Assembly (NCBI GenBank): GCA_001462255.1
Contig: LIUJ01000134.1
Span: 1-8,915 of the forward strand
Source of the DNA: Fibrobacteria bacterium GUT77
Lineage (GTDB): Bacteria; Fibrobacterota; Chitinivibrionia; Chitinivibrionales; Chitinispirillaceae
Direction of reading: 5' to 3'
DNA: 8,915 nt
Positions 1-5,480 of this stretch are shown here, one piece after another. The notes beneath the pieces were generated by a model. That model was given only the letters and a program-made list of their open reading frames with translations, was not told the DNA's origin and searched no databases. The position numbers and the translations under genes are program-made. Within the stretch, counting starts at the first letter, position 1; each line of letters starts with the position of its first letter.

Positions 1-446
1 ATGTGGGCGTAGGAGGCCTCCGGGTCGAACATATCTTTCGACAGCGTCGGGATGTAGGTGAAATTCTTGTCTTCGGACGTGGCTACGACCTTAACCGTGC
101 CGTACTTCTTCGCCTCGCTTATGGCCTTCTTGGACCACGTGCCCGTGTTGACGTAGTCGGCCTTCTTGGCGGGGTTCCTCGCTATGAGGTTGAGCGGAAC
201 CATGGCGAACTGCGTAGAGGCGCCGCCCTGCAGAAAGAGTACCTTGTAGTTGGCCGGAATCTCCATAAGCTCGCGTAGCAGGGACTCGGCGTCCTTCGCT
301 ATGGCGTCGAACGCGGCGGAGCGGTGGCTCATCTCCATCACCGACGTTCCCGTGTTACCGTAGTCAAGCATCTCCGCCGCCGCTGTCTTGAGGGCCTCCT
401 CAGGCAGCATGGACGGTCCGGCCGAAAAATTGAAAACTCGAGCCAT
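1..446 (-). CDS. serC: Phosphoserine aminotransferase, N-terminal 148 residues (runs off the left edge)
   Basis: A PLP-dependent class V aminotransferase that converts 3-phosphohydroxypyruvate plus glutamate to phosphoserine (serine synthesis; it also acts in the PLP pathway in some bacteria). Reading leftwards from ATG at 446 the protein begins MARVFNFSAGPSMLPEEAL. The SerC hallmarks are in order: FNFSAGP (residues 5-11), MEMSHR (37-42, with His41 and Arg42 in the substrate-binding position known from E. coli SerC), FLQGGASTQF (71-80, PLP-phosphate loop) and TGTWSKKA (101-108, Trp104 being the residue expected to stack on the PLP ring). The PLP lysine would lie beyond the left edge. The start is supported by a purine-rich AAGGGG-type ribosome site just upstream. 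About 148 of roughly 360 residues are visible and there is no sign of damage. It is transcribed divergently from hisA. Confidence 0.96.
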   Translation of the reverse strand, partial: MARVFNFSAGPSMLPEEALKTAAAEMLDYGNTGTSVMEMSHRSAAFDAIAKDAESLLRELMEIPANYKVLFLQGGASTQFAMVPLNLIARNPAKKADYVNTGTWSKKAISEAKKYGTVKVVATSEDKNFTYIPTLSKDMFDPEASYAH

Positions 447-535
447 AAACCCCACCCCTTCACTGTGAATAGTTGATAAAAATATATGCGTTAGCGCCTA
501 TTAGTGTACCTCTAAAAATAGGTTTGTTAAATACT

Positions 536-627
536 CGTCATTGCGGGGTTGCCTTACGGCTCGATAAACACGGTGACCCGCAATCTGTTATTATTCAAGA
601 AGATGGCGGATCAAGTCCGCCATGACG
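536..627. repeat. Small MITE-like intergenic element with terminal inverted repeats
   Basis: The element is bounded by CGTCATTGCGG (536-546) and CCGCCATGACG (617-627), which are inverted copies matching at 10 of 11 positions. Two further pairs lie inside: ATTGCGGG (540-547) with CCCGCAAT (577-584), and a perfect hairpin ATGGCGGA / TCCGCCAT (603-610 and 616-623) with a five-base loop. The CGTCATTGCG...CATGACG ends and the GGATCAAGTCC-type hairpin resemble a class of short dispersed intergenic repeats seen in many bacterial genomes (resemblance from memory). It codes for nothing convincing. Whether it is mobile cannot be judged from one copy. Confidence 0.7.
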
Positions 628-741
628 GATCTGCTAATCGTTTTTTTAGAGATGTCCTGAATATATATTATGGTATGGCGTTGGCGCAAATTTTTTTATT
701 TTTAGGCGTTTTGTTTCGGGAGAGATTATATTACGATACGC

Positions 742-746
742 GGAGG
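742..746 (+). promoter_or_regulatory. Ribosome binding site that fixes the hisA start
   Basis: GGAGG lies nine bases before the ATG at 756. This, with the alignment of the following residues to the known HIS6 N-terminus, selects 756 over the upstream in-frame TTG at 549. Confidence 0.8.
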
Positions 747-755
747 CACATAACA

Positions 756-1529
756 ATGCGATTTCGTCCATGTATAGACATACACGGCGGTAAGGTCAAG
801 CAGATTGTGGGGGGGACGCTGTCGGACGACCGCGCCGACGGGTCTTTGGTGACCAACTTTGAGACCGACCTGTCTCCCGCCCACTTCGCGTCCCTATACA
901 AAAAAGAGAATTTGCCCGGCGGGCACGTTATAATGCTGGGGCCGGGCAACGAAAACGCCGCGGTAAACGCCCTTTCCGCGTGGGTAGGCGGCATGCACGT
1001 CGGCGGCGGGATTAACCCTCAAAACGCGGCGCGTTTCTTAGATGCCGGCGCGTCGCACGTCGTCGTCACCTCGTACGTCTTTCGCGACGGGGCGATACGG
1101 TGGGAGAGGTTGGACGAGTTACTGACCGTAGTCCCTAAAGAACGTTTGGTCTTAGACCTGAGCTGCCGGATATCAAACGGAGATTACGTCGTCGTTACCG
1201 ACAGATGGCAAAAATTGACAAAAGAAAAATTGTCTCAACAATTATTAAATCGTCTATCGGCATATTGCGATGAGTTCTTAATCCACGCCGCCGACGTTGA
1301 GGGTTTAAAGCAGGGCGTCGACCAAACGTTGATGCGGCTATTGGCCGACATCGCCCCCATACCCACGGTCTACGCCGGAGGCGTAAGGAATTTAGACGAC
1401 ATGGATACGATAGACCGTTTGGGCAACGGCCGAATAGACGCGACAATCGGAAGCAGCCTAAGCATTTTCGGCGGGCCGCTGCCGTTCAAAGACGTCGTCG
1501 CTTGGCATAAAGAGAGAAACGATAGTTAG
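756..1529 (+). CDS. hisA: ProFAR isomerase (HisA), eukaryotic HIS6 type
   Basis: Isomerises the 5-ProFAR aminoaldose to the PRFAR aminoketose, the fourth step of histidine synthesis, in the cytoplasm. The 257-residue (beta/alpha)8 barrel starts MRFRPCIDIHGGKVKQIVGG. The first catalytic Asp is Asp8, and the second is probably Asp134 in LVLDLSCR. The signature blocks are those of yeast and plant HIS6 rather than the usual bacterial HisA: VKQIVGGTL (14-22), GGHVIMLGPGNENAA (55-69), HVGGGI (81-86), DEFLIHAADVEGL (172-184), YAGGV (206-210) and GSSLSIFGG (232-240). Its length is close to the 261 residues of yeast HIS6. The start is chosen from the GGAGG site and this alignment. apbE follows after 51 bases, so the two may share a transcript; no other his gene is in the window. 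A plant or other eukaryotic donor has been proposed for the Fibrobacter gene, which is not testable from this sequence alone. Confidence 0.95.
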   Translation: MRFRPCIDIHGGKVKQIVGGTLSDDRADGSLVTNFETDLSPAHFASLYKKENLPGGHVIMLGPGNENAAVNALSAWVGGMHVGGGINPQNAARFLDAGASHVVVTSYVFRDGAIRWERLDELLTVVPKERLVLDLSCRISNGDYVVVTDRWQKLTKEKLSQQLLNRLSAYCDEFLIHAADVEGLKQGVDQTLMRLLADIAPIPTVYAGGVRNLDDMDTIDRLGNGRIDATIGSSLSIFGGPLPFKDVVAWHKERNDS

Positions 1530-1580
1530 GAATATGGAATTTATCGGATTATTATGAATTAAAAGGATCGGTTGATTGAT

Positions 1581-2570
1581 ATGACGCGTTATTCCGCGAT
1601 ATCTTTGTTGATATCGGTATCGTTAACATTAATGCCGTTCTCATGCAATAATAACGACGGCCGCGTCGCCGGCAAGCGGCTTTTTTTTCGCATGGATACA
1701 ATGGTAGAGGTTACGGTTTCCGTTTCGCGTCGTTACGATCCGGCCCCCCTTTGGCGTTCAATAGACTCACTTCTTACACAATGCGAAAAGCGTTTTTCGG
1801 CGTTAGGGGACTCGTCGGAAATAAACGCCGTCAATACGCGGACGTCAAACACGTTGCCGGTATCCGCGCAATTAACGGAAATGTTGCGGATTGGAATCGC
1901 TTACGGCGACACGTTGGACGGCGCGTTCGACATCACGGTATTGCCGCTGAAAATACTTTGGGGTTTTTGCGAAAACGATAGCGCCCCAATCCCCGCGTCG
2001 TCGGAAATATCCGCTACTCTTCAATCGGTTAATTACAAAAAGATACGCGTTAACGATGACGGCGTTTTTATTGACGACCCGTATACCCGAGTGGACGTCG
2101 GCGGGATCGCGAAGGGGTTCGTTATCAAATGGCTCGCGGAACTGATGATGGCTCGCGGCATAAATGATTTTCTAATCTCCGCCGGCGGCGACATTGTAGC
2201 CGCCGGCCGCAGACCCGACGGCGCCCCGTGGCGCGTAGGCGTCCGCCACCCGCGCCGCCCGGATGAATTGATCGCGGCTATCCCCGTAGAGTCCGGCGCG
2301 GTCTTCACCAGCGGAGACTACGAGCGCGCGCGAATAACCGACGACGGCCGCCGCTACCACCACATCTTCGACCCGTCAAGCGGCTACCCGTGCGGAGGCA
2401 ATCAAAGCCTGACGATACGGGCCGCCGACCCTATAAGGGCGGACATACTGTCTACGGGGCTATTCTGCCGGAATGCGGAAGGCATCCTATCCTTCGTAAA
2501 CGAGCGGGCGGACTTAGAGTGTTTGGGCGTCGATTCGACGGGAACGATTTTCTCGTCTTCGGGGTGGTAG
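1581..2570 (+). CDS. apbE: ApbE-type FAD:protein FMN transferase, predicted lipoprotein
   Basis: ApbE enzymes use FAD to attach FMN covalently to a Thr or Ser of partner proteins such as RnfG/NqrC subunits, on the outer face of the inner membrane. The 329-residue protein shows the family blocks in order: MDTMVEV (near 38-44), FDITVLPL (116-123), VDVGGIAKG (171-179), ISAGGD (199-204), FTSGDYER (242-249), YHHIFDPSSGYP (259-270) and ADILSTGL (287-294, the metal-binding Asp/Thr region). The N-terminus is hydrophobic and ends in MPFSC, with Cys22 the likely lipidated residue, although Pro and Phe before it make a weak lipobox. ATG 1581 was chosen, with AAAAGGA at 1561-1567. An in-frame TTG at 1572 would add three residues but would sit only four bases from that site. 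The flavinylated target is not in the window. Confidence 0.93.
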   Translation: MTRYSAISLLISVSLTLMPFSCNNNDGRVAGKRLFFRMDTMVEVTVSVSRRYDPAPLWRSIDSLLTQCEKRFSALGDSSEINAVNTRTSNTLPVSAQLTEMLRIGIAYGDTLDGAFDITVLPLKILWGFCENDSAPIPASSEISATLQSVNYKKIRVNDDGVFIDDPYTRVDVGGIAKGFVIKWLAELMMARGINDFLISAGGDIVAAGRRPDGAPWRVGVRHPRRPDELIAAIPVESGAVFTSGDYERARITDDGRRYHHIFDPSSGYPCGGNQSLTIRAADPIRADILSTGLFCRNAEGILSFVNERADLECLGVDSTGTIFSSSGW

Positions 2571-2590
2571 GATTTTTTGATTTTAATATT

Positions 2591-2619
2591 TTGAAATATC
2601 ATTTCCCTATTATTATATT
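2591..2619 (+). promoter_or_regulatory. Candidate sigma70-type promoter for the repeat lipoprotein gene
   Basis: TTGAAA (2591-2596) and TATATT (2614-2619) are separated by 17 bases, in the AT-rich gap before the gene starting at 2692. This would give a leader of roughly 65 bases. It is by inspection only, and other TATTAT boxes overlap the same stretch. Confidence 0.4.
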
Positions 2620-2691
2620 ACACTATAGGTATAACCAGTCCATATCTACGGAACCATAAACAAAAATCCTAACAGAAAGGGGCACATATTT

Positions 2692-3465
2692 ATGCGCCTG
2701 AAATCTTTTGCGGCAATCTGCGCTATGCTAACCCTCGTCGTCGGCGCCTACAACTGCGGCGGAGGGGGCGGCGGCAGTCTCAAAGAGGTCGTCGAGGAAA
2801 CCTACGGCAACGGAGCCAAGAAGAAGGTCAGCTACTACGGTAGCGGCAAAAGCCTTGCCCGCACCACATACTTCTTTGACGACGGCAAGACGCAGTCCGA
2901 CCAGTTCTTCAAGAACGGCCAACCCGACAGCACGAAGATCATCTACAACAAGGACGGTAGCACCCTCAAGCTCTACACATACGCGGACGGCAAACAGCAC
3001 GGGCCGGAGAAGGAGTGGCATCCCAACGGCAACATCAAAAGCGAGGCATTGTACGCCGACGGCGTGCCGGTAGGGGCGGTCAAATCCTACTTTGAGGACG
3101 GCAAGGTAGCCTCAGAGGTCAACTACAAGGACGGCAAGAAGGACGGCGAGGAAATTGTATACTACGAAAACGGAAAAAAGAAGCGAGTTAGGACTTATGC
3201 CGTGGGCGACCAAGAGGGGCCGGAAATCGAGTATTACGAGAGCGGCGCGATAAAGAAAGAGCAAATGTACTCCAAAAACGCCCTCAACGGCCCGTTCAAG
3301 ACCTACCACAAAGACCCGAAAGGCGTTCAGGGAAAGGTCGAGGAAAGCGGTGCCTACATCAACGGCAAGTATGAGGGCGAAAGGTTACAATTCGACCAAA
3401 ACGGAAAAAAGACGTCGAAAGCGATATACAAAAACGGAGTCATGGAATTCGGTGAGAGGTATTGA
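2692..3465 (+). CDS. MORN_2/YwqK-type repeat protein, predicted surface lipoprotein
   Basis: 257 residues. A basic N-terminus and hydrophobic stretch (MRLKSFAAICAMLTLVVGAY) lead to Cys22, followed by six glycines, as in an exported lipoprotein with a flexible tether. The -1 residue is Asn, so the lipobox is not canonical. From about residue 37 to the end the protein is a run of degenerate units of about 22-24 residues, with the pattern Y-x-N/D-G-K followed by a short strand and a K-x-G turn. Examples are WHPNGNIKSEALYADG (109-124), YFEDGKVASEVNYKDGKKDG (133-152), YYENGKKKRVRTYAVGDQEG (157-176) and YYESGAIKKEQMY (181-193). This is the MORN_2 repeat of proteins often labelled YwqK-family antitoxin. 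No toxin partner is adjacent, so an antitoxin role is not supported here; an envelope beta-sheet scaffold is more plausible. A good ribosome site, GAAAGGGG (2675-2682), precedes the ATG. Confidence 0.85.
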   Translation: MRLKSFAAICAMLTLVVGAYNCGGGGGGSLKEVVEETYGNGAKKKVSYYGSGKSLARTTYFFDDGKTQSDQFFKNGQPDSTKIIYNKDGSTLKLYTYADGKQHGPEKEWHPNGNIKSEALYADGVPVGAVKSYFEDGKVASEVNYKDGKKDGEEIVYYENGKKKRVRTYAVGDQEGPEIEYYESGAIKKEQMYSKNALNGPFKTYHKDPKGVQGKVEESGAYINGKYEGERLQFDQNGKKTSKAIYKNGVMEFGERY

Positions 3466-3474
3466 TATTTTATG

Positions 3475-3554
3475 TGTAGGGGCTGAACTTGTTTATCTCG
3501 GCGAAAGCCAACATTTCCTGATTTAGTAGGGGCTGAAAATTTTCAGCCCCTACA
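3475..3554. repeat. Palindromic intergenic repeat at a convergent gene junction
   Basis: TGTAGGGGCTGAA (3475-3487) and its exact inverted copy TTCAGCCCCTACA (3542-3554) bound the element. A second forward copy, GTAGGGGCTGAAAA, begins at 3526 and joins the inverted copy to make a perfect 28-base palindrome (3526-3553). The arrangement is one forward copy, about 38 bases of spacer, then the palindrome. It lies between the ends of two convergent genes. In either transcript it would form a strong GC-rich hairpin with an AAAATTTT centre, but no U-run follows, so it is not a textbook intrinsic terminator. GTAGGGGC...GCCCCTAC repeats are common between genes in many bacteria (from memory). Confidence 0.8.
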
Positions 3555-3564
3555 ATATTAACCG

Positions 3565-3981
3565 TTATTCCCCAATAATTTTAACCAGCACCCGCTTCGC
3601 CCGCCGACCGTCGAACTCACCGTAGAATATCTGCTCCCAGGGGCCGAAGTCGAGCTTTCCGCCCGTTACGGCAATCACGACCTCGCGGCCCATGATTTGA
3701 CGCTTTAGGTGGGCGTCGCCGTTGTCCTCCATGCCGTTGTGCCGGTAGCGGTCAACCGGTTCGTGTGGGGCAAGCCCCTCCAGCCAATCGTCTATGTCGT
3801 TTAACAACCCGCGCTCGTCGTCGTTGATGTAGACGCTGGCGGTGATATGCATAGCGTTCACAAGGCACATACCCTCGCGGATACCGCTCTCGCGCAACGC
3901 CTCCTCCACCTGCGGCGTGATGTTTATGTAATCGCGCCGGTGAGAGGTGTTGAACGTCAACTCTCTACGGTACGATTTCAT
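3565..3981 (-). CDS. yjbQ: YjbQ-family protein (UPF0047; secondary thiamine-phosphate synthase annotation)
   Basis: The 138-residue protein matches the YjbQ/UPF0047 family along its full length. It carries NAMHITASVYINDDERGLL (42-60), RYRHNGMEDNGDAHLKRQ (78-95) and GKLDFGPWEQIFYGEFDG (108-125). The conserved His45, His81, Glu85, Asp89 and His91 are the likely metal or active-site residues of the small trimeric fold. E. coli YjbQ shows weak thiamine-phosphate synthase activity when overproduced, but the true physiological role of the family is unsettled. The start ATG overlaps the pgi stop in an ATGA arrangement (3978-3981), so the two are translationally coupled and co-transcribed. A link to sugar-phosphate metabolism is only an inference from that position. 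Confidence 0.95.
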   Translation of the reverse strand: MKSYRRELTFNTSHRRDYINITPQVEEALRESGIREGMCLVNAMHITASVYINDDERGLLNDIDDWLEGLAPHEPVDRYRHNGMEDNGDAHLKRQIMGREVVIAVTGGKLDFGPWEQIFYGEFDGRRAKRVLVKIIGE

Positions 3982-5333
3982 ATAGATATATCTTTCGTTC
4001 TGGCCGAAAGCGCCTGCGCCTGCTTCTCATACCCGGCCTTGCCCAAAAGCGCGAACATGTTCTTCTTGTAGGCCTCCACACCCGGCTGGTCGAACGGGTT
4101 GACGCGCAGTATGTAGCCGGAGAGCGCCACGGCCTTCTCGAAGAAGAAGAAGAGCTGCCCGAGCGTAGTCTCGGAGCGGTCGGCGAGCATAAGCACCGCC
4201 GCCGGAACGCCGCCGTCCAAGTGGGCGAGCACCGTCCCCTGAAACGCCTTCTCGTTTATGTCCTCAAAACTCCTGCCGGCGAGATAATTCAAATCGTCGC
4301 TGTCGTCGGAGAATTTGGGCACGGTCATCGTCTTAGACGTCTTCTTGAGTATCATAAACGTCTCGAACACGTTGCGCAACCCGTCCTGCATCCACTGACC
4401 CAGCGAGTGCAAGTCGGTCGTATAGTCGAGCCCAGCCGGCATTATGCCCGTCCCGTTCTTGCCCTCGCTCTCGCCGGAGAGCTGCTTCCACCACTCGTTT
4501 ACGAAGTGCAACTGCGGCTGAAAAGTCGCCATTACCTCCGTCGTGTATCCCTTTCTAAAGAGGATATTGCGGATGGCGGCGTAGCGTCCCGCCAAATTTT
4601 TATTGACGTCTTCACCGTTGCAGAAGGCCGCCGCCCCCGCCGCGCCCTCAAGCAATTTGGCGACGTCGAGTCCCGCCACGGCCAGCGGAAACAACCCCAC
4701 CGGTGTGAGTACGGAGAAGCGTCCGCCCACGTCGTCGGGAATTTCGAAAGCCGCGTATCCCTCTTCCTTGGCTAACTTGCGTAGCGCCCCTTTAGCCCGG
4801 TCGGTGGTCGCCACTATTCGCTCCGCCGCGCCCTTGCGCCCGTAGCGCTTCTCCATCCACTCGCGGACTATGCGGAAGGCTATGGCCGGTTCCGTGGTCG
4901 TGCCGCTCTTGGAAATCACGTTTACCGCCACCTCGTGATCTTTGACGAGTTCGAGCATATCGGTGAGGTAGTCGCTGTTTATGTTGTGGCCGGCAAAAAG
5001 CACGCGAGGTTTGCGCAACTCCTCGAACGACGGCGAGCAAAACTCTATGGCCGCCTTAGTGCCAAGGTAAGAGCCGCCTATTCCGATTGATATGAGAACG
5101 CCGTCCTTGATTTTGTCGCGGACTTCCCCAGCCTTGTCGGTTATGGACTTAACGAGGTCGCGGGAGGTCTTTGTCGGCAGGTCGAGCCAGCCTAAAAAGT
5201 CGTTGCCGAGGCCGGTCTTGGAGATAAGTTGCTTCTCCGCCTGGGCGACGGCCGGGTTGTAGCTTTCCAGCTCGGACGGAGCGAGAAATGCCGACAAAAA
5301 GCTGTCGTTGTAGTTGATGTTTTGGGTGCTCAT
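3978..5333 (-). CDS. pgi: Glucose-6-phosphate isomerase
   Basis: Interconverts glucose-6-phosphate and fructose-6-phosphate in glycolysis and gluconeogenesis, in the cytoplasm. The 451-residue protein is of the shorter bacterial type (Bacillus/Thermus-like, about 415-450) rather than the 550-residue E. coli/eukaryote type. SIS-domain and catalytic blocks are all present: GIGGSYLG (84-91), SKSGTTTEPAIAFR (141-154, sugar-phosphate loop), DVGGRFSVLTPVGL (201-214, signature 1), ESEGKNGTG (288-296, with Glu288 the expected base), DLHSLGQ (307-313, His309) and FDQPGVEAYK (414-423, signature 2 ending in catalytic Lys423). Start 5333 is chosen because AAAAGGAG (5341-5348) lies seven bases upstream; an in-frame extension to 5414 runs through AT-rich leader and is rejected. 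It overlaps yjbQ by four bases. Confidence 0.97.
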   Translation of the reverse strand: MSTQNINYNDSFLSAFLAPSELESYNPAVAQAEKQLISKTGLGNDFLGWLDLPTKTSRDLVKSITDKAGEVRDKIKDGVLISIGIGGSYLGTKAAIEFCSPSFEELRKPRVLFAGHNINSDYLTDMLELVKDHEVAVNVISKSGTTTEPAIAFRIVREWMEKRYGRKGAAERIVATTDRAKGALRKLAKEEGYAAFEIPDDVGGRFSVLTPVGLFPLAVAGLDVAKLLEGAAGAAAFCNGEDVNKNLAGRYAAIRNILFRKGYTTEVMATFQPQLHFVNEWWKQLSGESEGKNGTGIMPAGLDYTTDLHSLGQWMQDGLRNVFETFMILKKTSKTMTVPKFSDDSDDLNYLAGRSFEDINEKAFQGTVLAHLDGGVPAAVLMLADRSETTLGQLFFFFEKAVALSGYILRVNPFDQPGVEAYKKNMFALLGKAGYEKQAQALSARTKDISI

Positions 5334-5340
5334 CTGACTG

Positions 5341-5348
5341 CTCCTTTT
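5341..5348 (-). promoter_or_regulatory. Ribosome binding site that fixes the pgi start
   Basis: AAAAGGAG on the minus strand, seven bases before the ATG at 5333-5331. It decides against the longer in-frame reading from 5414. Confidence 0.8.
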
Positions 5349-5367
5349 GGTTTTATGGGTTATAAAA

Positions 5368-5397
5368 ATACTAAAATTCGGACGTAAAACGGCGCAA
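5368..5397 (-). promoter_or_regulatory. Candidate promoter for pgi-yjbQ
   Basis: On the minus strand TTGCGC (5397-5392) and TAGTAT (5373-5368) are 18 bases apart, and transcription would begin about 28 bases before the pgi ATG. The match is moderate and made by eye. Confidence 0.35.
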
Positions 5398-5406
5398 CCG
5401 GCGCTA

Positions 5407-5435
5407 TTGACCAAAAAAACCGCTCACAATAATAT
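5407..5435 (+). promoter_or_regulatory. Promoter-like sequence directed antisense to the transpeptidase gene
   Basis: TTGACC (5407-5412) and TAATAT (5430-5435) with exactly 17 bases between them are the best sigma70-like pair seen in the window. It points rightwards, into the 3' end of the minus-strand transpeptidase gene, where no plus-strand gene is recognised. It could make an antisense RNA or be fortuitous. Confidence 0.3.
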
Positions 5436-5480
5436 ACTATTTTTGACGTGGTTGGCGCGTTTTTTTAATTAACCGCGTAC

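Larger units (their letters stand above)
447..755. other. Divergent intergenic region between serC and hisA
   Basis: About 310 AT-rich bases that should hold the promoters of serC (leftward) and hisA (rightward). No strong sigma70-type pair stands out: on the serC side there is a TATATT box near 490 without a good -35, and on the hisA side AT-rich boxes near 655-670 and 727-737 are equally ambiguous. The region also carries the inverted-repeat element at 536-627. An open frame continues upstream of hisA to a TTG at 549, but it crosses the repeat and low-complexity A/T runs, so it is treated as non-coding. Confidence 0.6.
5334..5480. other. Intergenic gap between the transpeptidase gene and pgi
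   Basis: AT-rich non-coding stretch carrying the pgi ribosome site, a candidate pgi promoter (5368-5397) and an oppositely directed promoter-like pair (5407-5435). No convincing intrinsic terminator follows the transpeptidase stop: the only inverted matches are four or five bases long and lack a U-run, so read-through into pgi is possible. Confidence 0.55.

Noticed and set aside
603..650. Hairpin plus T-run as an intrinsic terminator in the hisA leader
   Set aside because: The T-run lies about 18 bases beyond the hairpin, too far for a standard terminator; the hairpin is better explained as part of the repeat element.
549..755. N-terminal extension of HisA from a TTG at 549
   Set aside because: It runs through the inverted-repeat element and A/T runs, has no HIS6 similarity and no ribosome site, while a GGAGG site sits before ATG 756.
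2571..2600. Intrinsic terminator after apbE
   Set aside because: There are T-runs but no inverted repeat before them that would form a stable stem.
2692..3465. Toxin-antitoxin module
   Set aside because: Only the repeat protein is present; the flanking genes are an ApbE enzyme and a convergent YjbQ gene, and it has an export signal.
4221..4775. Long plus-strand open frame opposite pgi
   Set aside because: It is the complement of a fully recognised gene; GC-rich codon use opens the opposite strand and the translation has no family features.
5334..5414. 27-residue N-terminal extension of Pgi
   Set aside because: It crosses the leader and a strong ribosome site; the PGI family does not need it and ATG 5333 is well spaced.
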